25,298 nucleotides of DNA. Source: Syntrophaceae bacterium UBA2188. Its GTDB lineage: Bacteria; Desulfobacterota; BSN033; UBA1163. Position numbers and translations under genes: made by a program. How positions within the stretch are numbered: position 1 is the stretch's first letter; every line of letters starts with the position of its first letter. Of this stretch, positions 1-6,897 are shown one piece after another. The stretch spans positions 7,701 to 32,998 of the forward strand of contig DCVM01000027.1 in the NCBI GenBank assembly GCA_002327985.1, in the 5' to 3' direction. Below the pieces are notes generated by a model. It was not told the DNA's origin. It saw only the letters and a list, made by a program, of their open reading frames with translations, and made no database searches.

Positions 1-15
1 CGGTGAAAAATGACC

Positions 16-44
16 TTGACTATCCATTTTTTTTATCTTAATTA
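16..44 (+). promoter_or_regulatory. Candidate sigma70-type promoter for the aminotransferase gene
   Basis: A TTGACT box (16-21) and a TAATTA box (39-44) are separated by 17 bp, and the expected start site lies about 30 bp before the ATG at 83. The surrounding DNA is AT-rich. The gene may instead be read through from upstream, because the window begins only 82 bp before it. Confidence 0.4.
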
Positions 45-82
45 AACCCCATGGTTTTTTTCATTTCGAGGAGAGAGGATAG

Positions 83-1225
83 ATGAAGGCGAAAGTCCCC
101 TTTTTTGATTTAACCCTCCAGTTCAAATCCATAGAAAATGAAATTAAATCTGCTCTGGATGAAGTGTTTCAGAGCCAGCAATTCATCATGGGATCTCAGG
201 TCCAGACCCTGGAAAAAACCATTGCTCAATACTGCAGGACCCAATATGCCATGGGGGTTGCCTCGGGTTCAGACGCCCTGCTCTTATCCTTAATGGCATT
301 GGGAATCGAACCTGGTGATGAGGTTCTCCTTCCTCCATTCACCTTTTTTGCAACAGCGGGTTCTGTTTCCCGTCTCGGAGCCACCCCTGTCTTTGTCGAT
401 ATCAATCCAGAGACGTATAATATCGACCCTTTTAAAATTGAGGAAAAAATTACTTCGAGAACAAAGGCCATCATCCCTGTCCATCTCTTCGGACAATGTG
501 CTGACATGGACCCTCTTCTTCAAATCGCTCAAGCGAGAAAACTGTTTGTTATTGAAGATGCGGCCCAGGCCTTGGGGGCAGAGTATAAACCTAAGGCGGA
601 TTCGGAGGAACGTCGGGCAGGACAGATGAGCGACCTTGGGTGCTTTTCCTTTTACCCGACTAAAAATTTGGGGGCCTTCGGGGATGCAGGAATGGTAGTA
701 ACCAGTAATCTTGCTTTATCGGAAAAAGTTCGACTCCTTAGGGCTCATGGAAGTCAACCCAAATATTTCCATCAATCCATTGGGGTCAACAGCCGCCTGG
801 ATACCCTTCAAGCGGCTATCCTTTTAGTGAAATTCAAGTATCTTGAGAAATGGACCGCGGAGAGACAAAAGAAGGCCGAGCGTTATCAGGTTTTATTCCA
901 GGACCTTTGTTCTTGGGTCCATGGCTTTCAACGACCGACCATCCAATATCAGAACCGCCATATCTTCCATCAGTATGTGATTCGTGTACCAAAAAGAGAC
1001 CGGCTCAGACAATTTCTCATGGAAGAGGGAGTGGGAACAGACATCTATTATCCTCTCCCCCTCCACTTGCAGGAATGTTATTCCTTTCTAAAATATCACC
1101 GAGGAGACCTCCCTATTTCAGAAAAAGCCTCTGAAGAAGTGTTAGCCTTACCGATTTATCCTGAATTGACCGAAGATCGGCAGATGAAAGTCGTGGATCG
1201 AATCAAAACCTTTTACAAAAACTAA
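83..1225 (+). CDS. DegT/DnrJ/EryC1/StrS-family PLP-dependent sugar aminotransferase
   Basis: This 380-residue protein is full length for the family that transfers an amino group to a keto-sugar nucleotide in the cytoplasm. The internal-aldimine lysine is K194 in SFYPTKNLGAFGDAG, and the PLP-ring aspartate is D159 in VIEDAAQALGAEY. The N-terminal VPFFDL and the GVASGSDALLLSL cofactor-phosphate region are also typical. The ATG at 83 follows a GAGGAGAGAGG ribosome-binding site. The next gene on the strand is a WbpA-like UDP-sugar dehydrogenase. An aminotransferase (WbpE type) and a dehydrogenase (WbpA type) both occur in UDP-2,3-diacetamido-glucuronic acid pathways, so a role in O-antigen or capsule sugar synthesis is likely. 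The exact substrate cannot be read from sequence. Confidence 0.93.
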   Translation: MKAKVPFFDLTLQFKSIENEIKSALDEVFQSQQFIMGSQVQTLEKTIAQYCRTQYAMGVASGSDALLLSLMALGIEPGDEVLLPPFTFFATAGSVSRLGATPVFVDINPETYNIDPFKIEEKITSRTKAIIPVHLFGQCADMDPLLQIAQARKLFVIEDAAQALGAEYKPKADSEERRAGQMSDLGCFSFYPTKNLGAFGDAGMVVTSNLALSEKVRLLRAHGSQPKYFHQSIGVNSRLDTLQAAILLVKFKYLEKWTAERQKKAERYQVLFQDLCSWVHGFQRPTIQYQNRHIFHQYVIRVPKRDRLRQFLMEEGVGTDIYYPLPLHLQECYSFLKYHRGDLPISEKASEEVLALPIYPELTEDRQMKVVDRIKTFYKN

Positions 1226-1246
1226 CCAATCATGAGGAAAGGAATA

Positions 1247-1282
1247 ATGGAAGATAGATATTCCATTGTTTCATTGGATTAA
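1247..1282 (+). CDS. Possible 11-codon leader ORF before the dehydrogenase gene
   Basis: An ATG at 1247 is preceded 4 bp upstream by GAGGAAAGG (1234-1242), the best ribosome-binding site in this spacer. It opens an 11-codon frame (MEDRYSIVSLD) ending in TAA at 1280-1282, one base before the ATG at 1284 that probably starts the nucleotide-sugar dehydrogenase. That larger gene has no convincing Shine-Dalgarno sequence of its own. Termination-reinitiation coupling through a minicistron would explain this arrangement. The alternative is chance, with the dehydrogenase starting at the TTG at 1266. Confidence 0.35.
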   Translation: MEDRYSIVSLD

Positions 1283-1283
1283 T

Positions 1284-2612
1284 ATGAAAAACAAAACATC
1301 GGAGCAACTCCTCGAAAAGATCCTTCAGAAAAAGTCGTGGATTGGAATCATCGGGTTGGGGTATGTGGGTCTTCCCCTGGTGTTAAGGTTCTGTGAGGAA
1401 GGGTTCAACGTCTTGGGATTCGATGTGGATTCAAAAAAAGTAGCTACCTTGAAACGTGGAAGGAGCTATTTGAGTTCGATCCTCTCCTCCAGAATTTCCA
1501 AATTTGTTCGGAGTGGCTATCTCAATGTGACGGATGACTTTTCCCGCCTGGGTGAGTCCGATTGTATCTTAATCTGTGTCCCAACCCCTCTGACTGAAAA
1601 AATGGAGCCGGATTTGCAATATATAGAAAAAACGACCGAAGCCATCCTCGAGAATCTGAGAAAAGGTCAGCTGATTATTTTGGAGAGTACCACTTATCCC
1701 GGGACTACGGAAGAGTTGGTTCTTCCCCGATTGGAATCTCGGGGTTTGAAGGTGGGGAAGGATTTCTTCCTTGGTTTTTCCCCGGAGAGAGAAGATCCTG
1801 GAAACAAAATATTTACGACCCATCACATTCCCAAGGTCGTGGCCGGCGTGACTTCCTCCTGCCAAAAAGTAACCACCACCCTGTATAGTCAAATCATCAA
1901 GAAGGTCATACCCGTTTCTTCTCCTCGGGTGGCAGAACTCACCAAACTCCTTGAAAATATCTATCGGAGCGTCAATATTGCCTTAGTGAATGAATTGAAA
2001 ATGTTAGCAGACCGAATGGGGATTGATATCTGGGAGGTCATCGAAGCGGCCAGTACCAAACCTTTTGGATTCTCCCCATTTTATCCCGGCCCTGGAATGG
2101 GAGGTCATTGTATTCCCATCGATCCTTATTATCTCTCCTGGAAAGCTCGCGAATACGATTTTACGACACGATTTATTTTCTTGGCAGGAGAAATTAATGT
2201 CCACGTTCCTTATTACGTGGTCGCCAAGATTCAAGATGCCCTCAACGGAAGAGGAAAAAGTATAAAAGGAGCAAAAATATTGATCCTGGGAGTGGCCTAT
2301 AAAAAAGATGTAGACGATGCCAGAGAATCCCCTGCCCTGGCCATCATGGATCTTCTTCAAAAAAAAGGAGCGGTCATTCTCTATCACGATCCTCATATCC
2401 CTGTTCTTCCTCGGTTTAGGAAATATTATTTTAAGTTGAAATCTTCCCCGCTCACTAAGGGGTTGCTTCAAAGGATCGATGCGGCCGTCGTGGTCACCGA
2501 TCACAGCTCTGTTGATTATTCATGGGTGATGAGGTATACACCCCTTGTCATCGATACTCGAAATGTGACGAAGAATATGAAGCAGTGGAAGAAAAAAATC
2601 GTGAAGGCCTAA
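1284..2612 (+). CDS. Nucleotide-sugar dehydrogenase (UDP-GlcNAc/UDP-Glc 6-dehydrogenase family, WbpA-like)
   Basis: This NAD-dependent enzyme oxidises the C6 hydroxyl of a UDP-sugar to the uronic acid. The Rossmann motif GIIGLGYVGLP lies at residues 21-31. The catalytic cysteine is C276 in GPGMGGHCIPIDPYYLSW, a version of the motif typical of the WbpA/UDP-N-acetylhexosamine branch. A C-terminal UDP-binding domain begins near ILGVAYKKDVDDARESP. From the ATG at 1284 the protein has 442 residues, normal for the family; an in-frame TTG at 1266 would add six residues that the family does not need. The gene lies 58 bp after the sugar aminotransferase and ends one base from the convergent DNA glycosylase gene. 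Substrate (GlcNAc, GalNAc or Glc) is not settled by sequence alone. Confidence 0.93.
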   Translation: MKNKTSEQLLEKILQKKSWIGIIGLGYVGLPLVLRFCEEGFNVLGFDVDSKKVATLKRGRSYLSSILSSRISKFVRSGYLNVTDDFSRLGESDCILICVPTPLTEKMEPDLQYIEKTTEAILENLRKGQLIILESTTYPGTTEELVLPRLESRGLKVGKDFFLGFSPEREDPGNKIFTTHHIPKVVAGVTSSCQKVTTTLYSQIIKKVIPVSSPRVAELTKLLENIYRSVNIALVNELKMLADRMGIDIWEVIEAASTKPFGFSPFYPGPGMGGHCIPIDPYYLSWKAREYDFTTRFIFLAGEINVHVPYYVVAKIQDALNGRGKSIKGAKILILGVAYKKDVDDARESPALAIMDLLQKKGAVILYHDPHIPVLPRFRKYYFKLKSSPLTKGLLQRIDAAVVVTDHSSVDYSWVMRYTPLVIDTRNVTKNMKQWKKKIVKA

Positions 2613-2613
2613 C

Positions 2614-3432
2614 CTAAAGGGGGGGATGGTTTCTCCAGAAATGGAAAAGGTAGAGCTGGGCATATCCGGCATATTGGCCAAAATGATTGGCGACAAACTC
2701 CTCCATCACTTTTTCTCCCACCTTTTTCCCTTTAAAATAAATCTGTTTTAACCCCTTTCTAATCCAAGTATCCATCGGAAAGGCTTCAAGAAAATCCAGC
2801 GAATAAAGGAGTGTGCAATCGGCTACCTTTTTCCCCACTCCGGCAAGGGTCATCATTTGCTTCCTCGCCTCTTGATAGGATAACCCTTTTAGCAGGAGAA
2901 GTTGCTCCCGATCGATACAGCGGCCAACCTTCACCAAATATTTCGTTCTAAATCCTGCCCGGACCGGGTCTAATTGGAGAGGGGTTCCCATCGCATGGGG
3001 TTCTGGAAATCTATAACTCATGAGATTTCGCCAAACCACCCTTTTCCCGGAAGATTTGCAAAGAACCTCAATCATGGAACGGATGTGGGAGATGGCCTTG
3101 GCAGAAGAGCACAAAAAAGAGAGCAAACATTCCCAAGGGTCTTGTCGAATCAATCTCATTCCTTGATATTTTTTGATCGCTTGGTGAATGACCGGATCCT
3201 GATCGATCTTTTTGTAAATCAAATCTAAATCTTCGTCCAATCTGAAAAATTGGATCAGGAAAGGTTCTTCAACGCCTTCATAGAAAAGGGAATCCCCTCT
3301 TTGCCTGATGGAAAAAACCCGATCCGAGGTTTGGATGAGGTAGGCATCAAGACTCTTTGTAAATCTGAAAAATTGGCCGCATTCGAGGGTATGCCTGAGG
3401 GAAAAACGGGGGAGGTGGATTCGTCCGGTCAT
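2614..3432 (-). CDS. OGG1-type 8-oxoguanine DNA glycosylase/AP lyase (HhH-GPD superfamily)
   Basis: This 272-residue protein has the OGG1 layout: an N-terminal beta domain with ECGQFFRF, a middle region with DPWECLLSFLCSS, and a helix-hairpin-helix at LAGVGKKVADC followed by the GPD loop. The expected catalytic residues are present: Schiff-base lysine K202 and aspartate D221 (FPMDTWI), 19 residues apart as in human OGG1 (K249/D268). The Asn triplet that follows CSS in human OGG1 and helps recognise the orphaned cytosine is Ala-Lys-Ala here (111-113), so base-pair preference may differ. The start is the only in-frame ATG before an upstream stop; its ribosome-binding site is weak (purine-rich AAAAAAG). 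The gene is convergent with the sugar dehydrogenase and downstream of iorB, 112 bp away. Confidence 0.88.
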   Translation of the reverse strand: MTGRIHLPRFSLRHTLECGQFFRFTKSLDAYLIQTSDRVFSIRQRGDSLFYEGVEEPFLIQFFRLDEDLDLIYKKIDQDPVIHQAIKKYQGMRLIRQDPWECLLSFLCSSAKAISHIRSMIEVLCKSSGKRVVWRNLMSYRFPEPHAMGTPLQLDPVRAGFRTKYLVKVGRCIDREQLLLLKGLSYQEARKQMMTLAGVGKKVADCTLLYSLDFLEAFPMDTWIRKGLKQIYFKGKKVGEKVMEEFVANHFGQYAGYAQLYLFHFWRNHPPL

Positions 3433-3495
3433 TCTTTTTTGTCCAACGGAGGTCGAATAATGGCGATCGCATAAGCCTCTGAATTAAAATATTGG

Positions 3496-3515
3496 GAGGC
3501 CACTCGGTTGACCTC
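3496..3515 (-). terminator. Weak hairpin after iorB, possible terminator
   Basis: Read on the minus strand, GAGGTCA and TGGCCTC form a 7-bp stem (one G-U pair) with a 6-base loop, followed by an AT-rich tract that is not a clean U-run. It lies 30 bp past the iorB stop and before the glycosylase gene. Confidence 0.3.
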
Positions 3516-3544
3516 TTAACCACTAACTTATCAACGTTATTTCT

Positions 3545-4135
3545 TCAGGATACAGAAATCTGATCTCTCCCTGCAAAAAATGCCTTTCTGTTCAAGTCGT
3601 GAACTTTGGGAGGAAGGACATCCAGAATGGTCTTCAGCCAGAGATCCTCATTCACCTCAAAAAATTTTGAGATGGCCCCCAAAAGCACTACATTGGCGGC
3701 ACGGGCATCTCCTAACTGGAGTGCTATTTCGCTCCCTTTCACCAAATAGAAATCCTTAAGTTTAGATTTGATCTTCTCGGGTATGGCCTTTGGATATTCC
3801 ATTTCCCCTAAATTGACTGCCGGAGGATTAATTTTATGATCATTCATAACAATCTTACCGTCGGGCCTTAAATGATTAACCCATCGAAGACCTTCCAATT
3901 GTTCAAAGGCGAAAAGGATATCCGCTTCTCCTTCTTTGATCAGGGGGGAATAAACCTTTTTCCCGAAACGGAAATGAGAGGTAACAATTCCCCCCCTCAT
4001 GGCCATTCCATGAACCTCGCTCTTTTTTACATCATAGCCTGCCTCCATAAAGACTTCGGACATGATGTCACTCGCCAAGATCACCCCCTGCCCTCCAACG
4101 CCGGCAACCAATATATTCGTGGTCTTTTGATCCAT
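3545..4135 (-). CDS. iorB: Indolepyruvate:ferredoxin oxidoreductase, beta (gamma-domain) subunit
   Basis: This 196-residue protein is the small subunit of the oxygen-sensitive enzyme that decarboxylates aryl 2-oxo acids (indolepyruvate, phenylpyruvate) to acyl-CoA while reducing ferredoxin. Family signatures are GVGGQGVILASDI near residues 12-24 and SEVHGMAMRGGIVTSHFRFG near 39-58, where Met replaces the usual Gln before RGG. The C-terminal region with GDARAANVVLLGA is also typical. Its start is preceded by AGGGGG. It follows iorA in the same direction after a 115-bp spacer that carries an inverted GGAAT repeat, and the two subunits are expected to act together. Confidence 0.93.
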   Translation of the reverse strand: MDQKTTNILVAGVGGQGVILASDIMSEVFMEAGYDVKKSEVHGMAMRGGIVTSHFRFGKKVYSPLIKEGEADILFAFEQLEGLRWVNHLRPDGKIVMNDHKINPPAVNLGEMEYPKAIPEKIKSKLKDFYLVKGSEIALQLGDARAANVVLLGAISKFFEVNEDLWLKTILDVLPPKVHDLNRKAFFAGRDQISVS

Positions 4136-4166
4136 TTTTTCCCCCTATCGAAGAATCATAAATAAC

Positions 4167-4235
4167 GGAATATTGGGTGAATGGAATGAAGGGTCTATTC
4201 GGTTTCCCAATATTCCATTATTCCTGCATTCCATT
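4167..4235. repeat. Inverted 8-bp-periodic GGAAT/ATTCC element in the iorA-iorB spacer
   Basis: The left arm has three 8-bp units starting with GGAAT-type sequence (GGAATATT, GGGTGAAT, GGAATGAA, from 4167). The right arm has ATTCC at 4212, 4220 and 4228, again with a period of 8. GGAATATTGGG (4167-4177) is perfectly complementary to CCCAATATTCC (4206-4216), and AATGGAATG (4180-4188) to CATTCCATT (4227-4235). A second element of the same design is at 18419-18517. It could form a large intercistronic RNA hairpin. Confidence 0.75.
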
Positions 4236-4250
4236 TGGTTTACCCATTGA

Positions 4251-6077
4251 TTACACTGTCTCAAACCCAAAGATCGGTTTGTCTTCCTGGCTCTTAATGG
4301 CCCCCAATTTACATACCTGATAGCAAACATGGCATCCCGGGCATAGGCCCGGTTCAATATAAGCAATGCCTTTGCGTTTCTTCCCATCGGCAGTCACCGC
4401 CATCTCCCCTTCTACAAGCTGATAAGAGATAGCAGGACATCCCAAGTTGACACAGGTCTTACACCCCACACATTTGGTAGAATCCACCTGGAGAGGTTTA
4501 TTATATTTCTTAAAAGCCCTTCGAAGGAGTGTACAAGGGCCTTCACTCACCACCAGAGAAGGTTCGTCCTTTTCGAGCTCTTCCTTGATGACCTGCTCTG
4601 TCTCTTCCAAATTCCATGGATTCACCTTCCTCGGATTCTCAATGCCTAATGCATGGCCTAATTCAATGAAATCGATCCGATGGGCCTTCTCTCCTTTAAT
4701 GGTATATCCGGTTGCGGGATGCTCTTGCTGACCTGTCATTCCGGTGGTCCGATTATCCAAGATAATGATGGTGGCGTAGCTTCTATTGTACCCCACATCC
4801 ATGAGAGGATGGACTCCGGCGTGAAGGAAGGTGGAATCTCCAATGACTCCAACAATCTTCCCCTTCCCCTGTTCACCCAATGCCTTTGCCATACCATGAG
4901 CACCGCCGATGCTTGATCCCATGCAGATATTACTATTAATGACATTCAGAGGAGGGTAAGCCCCCAACGTATAACATCCAATGTCGCCCGATGCAAAGAC
5001 TTTCAATTTTTTCAAGACATGAAACACCCCTCGATGGGGACATCCGGGACACAAATTGGGTGGTCTCGGTGGAAGCGTCTCTTTGAAGAGAGGCTTGAAG
5101 GACTTGATTTTCTTCTTCAACATTCCTTTCTCTACAAGAAATGGGTTTAACTCACCACACATGGAGAATAGATTTTTCCCTCCCTTCGGCTTAAACCCCA
5201 TAGCCCTGATATTCTCTTCCAGGAAGGGATCTAACTCTTCTACGATATATACCTTCTTCACCTTTTTAAAGAACTCTCCGATCAACCGTTTCGGGAGAGG
5301 CCATACCATGCCCAATTTGAGGTATGAATGGTTTGGGAAAACCTCTTTCGCATATTGATAGGAAATCCCAGCTGAAATGATCCCAATGTGAGGGTCATTG
5401 ATCTCTATTCGATTTCCTGGAAATTCCTCGGCAAATTCTTTCAATTTAAGAAGGCGCTCCTCAATGACCACATGTCGAACACGGGCATAAGAGGGAAGCA
5501 TTGTATATTTGGCAGTATCCTTTTTGATTCCTATCGGTACCGGAGGGATAACAGGATCCTGTAATTCAACAATACCTTTGGCATGGGAGATTCGGGTAAC
5601 ACTTCTTACCATCACAGGGGTATCAAATCTCTCGCTGACTTCAAAAGCTAATTTGATGAAGTCCTTTGCTTCCTGACTGTCACTCGGTTCAAACATGGGT
5701 ACTTTTGCGAATTTCGCATAATTTCGATTATCTTGCTCGTTCTGGGAACTGTAAAGCTCTGGATCATCCGCCGTCAGGAGGACTAACCCTCCGTTTACAC
5801 CCACATAGGAGAGGGTCATAAAAGGGTCTGCGGCCACATTCACTCCAACATGTTTCATGCAGGCAAGAGACCTTGCCCCTGCCATAGAGGCCCCATAAGT
5901 TACCTCCAACGCCACCTTTTCATTGGGGGACCACTCCGAATAAATATCTTTATACTCCTTTGAAATGGTTTCCAATATTTCTGTGCTGGGAGTCCCTGGA
6001 TAAGCAGCAGCTACCTTAACCCCTGCCTCAAATGCTCCTCTTGCAATGGCCTCATTTCCACTCAATATTTTTTTCAT
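4251..6077 (-). CDS. iorA: Indolepyruvate:ferredoxin oxidoreductase, alpha subunit
   Basis: This 608-residue catalytic subunit binds thiamine diphosphate and iron-sulfur clusters. An N-terminal pyrimidine-binding domain opens with GNEAIARGAFEAGV and contains AAYPGTPSTEI. The central domain has LCPGCPHRGVF (C343, C346) and the TPP/Mg motif from G413-D414-S415 to N442. The C-terminus carries two [4Fe-4S] sites: C536, C539, C542, C547 and C579, C582, C585, C589. The reaction converts aryl pyruvates and CoA to aryl-acetyl-CoA, CO2 and reduced ferredoxin, a step in amino-acid fermentation, and can run in reverse for biosynthesis. The length is complete. The gene has a good promoter about 40 bp upstream and precedes iorB. 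The protein is predicted cytoplasmic. Confidence 0.96.
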   Translation of the reverse strand: MKKILSGNEAIARGAFEAGVKVAAAYPGTPSTEILETISKEYKDIYSEWSPNEKVALEVTYGASMAGARSLACMKHVGVNVAADPFMTLSYVGVNGGLVLLTADDPELYSSQNEQDNRNYAKFAKVPMFEPSDSQEAKDFIKLAFEVSERFDTPVMVRSVTRISHAKGIVELQDPVIPPVPIGIKKDTAKYTMLPSYARVRHVVIEERLLKLKEFAEEFPGNRIEINDPHIGIISAGISYQYAKEVFPNHSYLKLGMVWPLPKRLIGEFFKKVKKVYIVEELDPFLEENIRAMGFKPKGGKNLFSMCGELNPFLVEKGMLKKKIKSFKPLFKETLPPRPPNLCPGCPHRGVFHVLKKLKVFASGDIGCYTLGAYPPLNVINSNICMGSSIGGAHGMAKALGEQGKGKIVGVIGDSTFLHAGVHPLMDVGYNRSYATIIILDNRTTGMTGQQEHPATGYTIKGEKAHRIDFIELGHALGIENPRKVNPWNLEETEQVIKEELEKDEPSLVVSEGPCTLLRRAFKKYNKPLQVDSTKCVGCKTCVNLGCPAISYQLVEGEMAVTADGKKRKGIAYIEPGLCPGCHVCYQVCKLGAIKSQEDKPIFGFETV

Positions 6078-6117
6078 GATTCACCCCTATAAAAATGAAC
6101 TTGTTACTTTTATCACA

Positions 6118-6145
6118 AATATATAATAATACAAAATTTTGTCAA
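6118..6145 (-). promoter_or_regulatory. Sigma70-type promoter for iorAB
   Basis: On the minus strand a consensus TTGACA box (plus-strand 6140-6145) is followed after 16 bp by TATATT (6118-6123). The intervening DNA is strongly AT-rich, and the ATG of iorA lies about 40 bp downstream. Confidence 0.6.
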
Positions 6146-6170
6146 GTGAATTATTTTACTTAGTCAACCC

Positions 6171-6872
6171 CTACTTCTCAAGATTTGATACTTTTTTCAT
6201 AATAATATTGGCCATTTGGGATTTTTGAGAAACCTTTAAGAAATGCTTATAATTCTCTATTGCCTCCTTATTTTTTCCCATTTTTTCATAACATCGGGCC
6301 ATTCCTAAATAGGCATCCCCCATTTGAAAACTTTGACCCAACTCGATTACCTTTTGAAAAGCGCTTACTGCCTTTTCATATTCCTTTTTCCCCTCGTAAG
6401 AATACCCGAGGCCTTGCATGGCAAAAGAACGATGGAGTTTTTCCTTATCCGCTTTTTGGAGGAAGCTTTCATAGGCTTGAATAGCCTTTTCAAATTCACC
6501 TAATTTGAAATAAAGGTTTCCCTTATACAAAAAAGAGAGTTTTCCGTACGTCGTTTTTGGAAATTTTTTAATGACCTCGTTCAATTCCTCTATGACATTC
6601 TTAACCTCCTGGGGTGATCCCTCCTGGTATGGAGAGTTCACCCTCTCGTAAGTTTCAAAAGCCAAAGAAAATGTCTTATAGGCGTGTTCCTCATTTTTCC
6701 TCTCCCATCTCTGATAGAAAAAGAAAGAGAATACCAATATCAAGACGATGATTCCACTGACTGCGATTTTCTTAAAATGATGGGTGATAAAAAGATAGGT
6801 TCTTTCGGTGAGCGTAATGAATTCATCAGGTTCTTTTAATTTCTTTTTTATTATTTTCTTTGTCCTGGTCAT
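6171..6872 (-). CDS. Membrane-anchored tetratricopeptide-repeat protein
   Basis: This 233-residue protein has a basic N-terminus, one hydrophobic segment at about residues 36-53 (an uncleaved anchor, as no signal-peptidase site is evident), and then TPR helices. The repeats are visible as YGKLSFLYKGNLYFKLGEFEKAIQAYESFL, a pair at about 146-180 with the YEKAVSAFQKVIEL pattern, and a last unit with YLGMARCYEKMGKNKEAIENY. The layout resembles YfgM/YbgF-like periplasm-facing scaffolds that bind protein partners, but no specific partner can be named. It starts 25 bp after selB with AAAGGTGATG as ribosome-binding site, so it is probably cotranscribed with selB. The reason for that pairing is not clear. 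Confidence 0.75.
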   Translation of the reverse strand: MTRTKKIIKKKLKEPDEFITLTERTYLFITHHFKKIAVSGIIVLILVFSFFFYQRWERKNEEHAYKTFSLAFETYERVNSPYQEGSPQEVKNVIEELNEVIKKFPKTTYGKLSFLYKGNLYFKLGEFEKAIQAYESFLQKADKEKLHRSFAMQGLGYSYEGKKEYEKAVSAFQKVIELGQSFQMGDAYLGMARCYEKMGKNKEAIENYKHFLKVSQKSQMANIIMKKVSNLEK

Positions 6873-6897
6873 CTTACATCACCTTTCTTAGATCAGA

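Noticed and set aside
40..62. Terminator-like AAACC-CCAT-GGTTT followed by T residues
   Set aside because: A 5-bp AT-rich stem is too weak, and it lies inside the leader of the aminotransferase gene.
2004..2504. Long antisense frame inside the sugar dehydrogenase gene
   Set aside because: The sense strand has clear catalytic motifs throughout, and the antisense translation has none, so it is a shadow.
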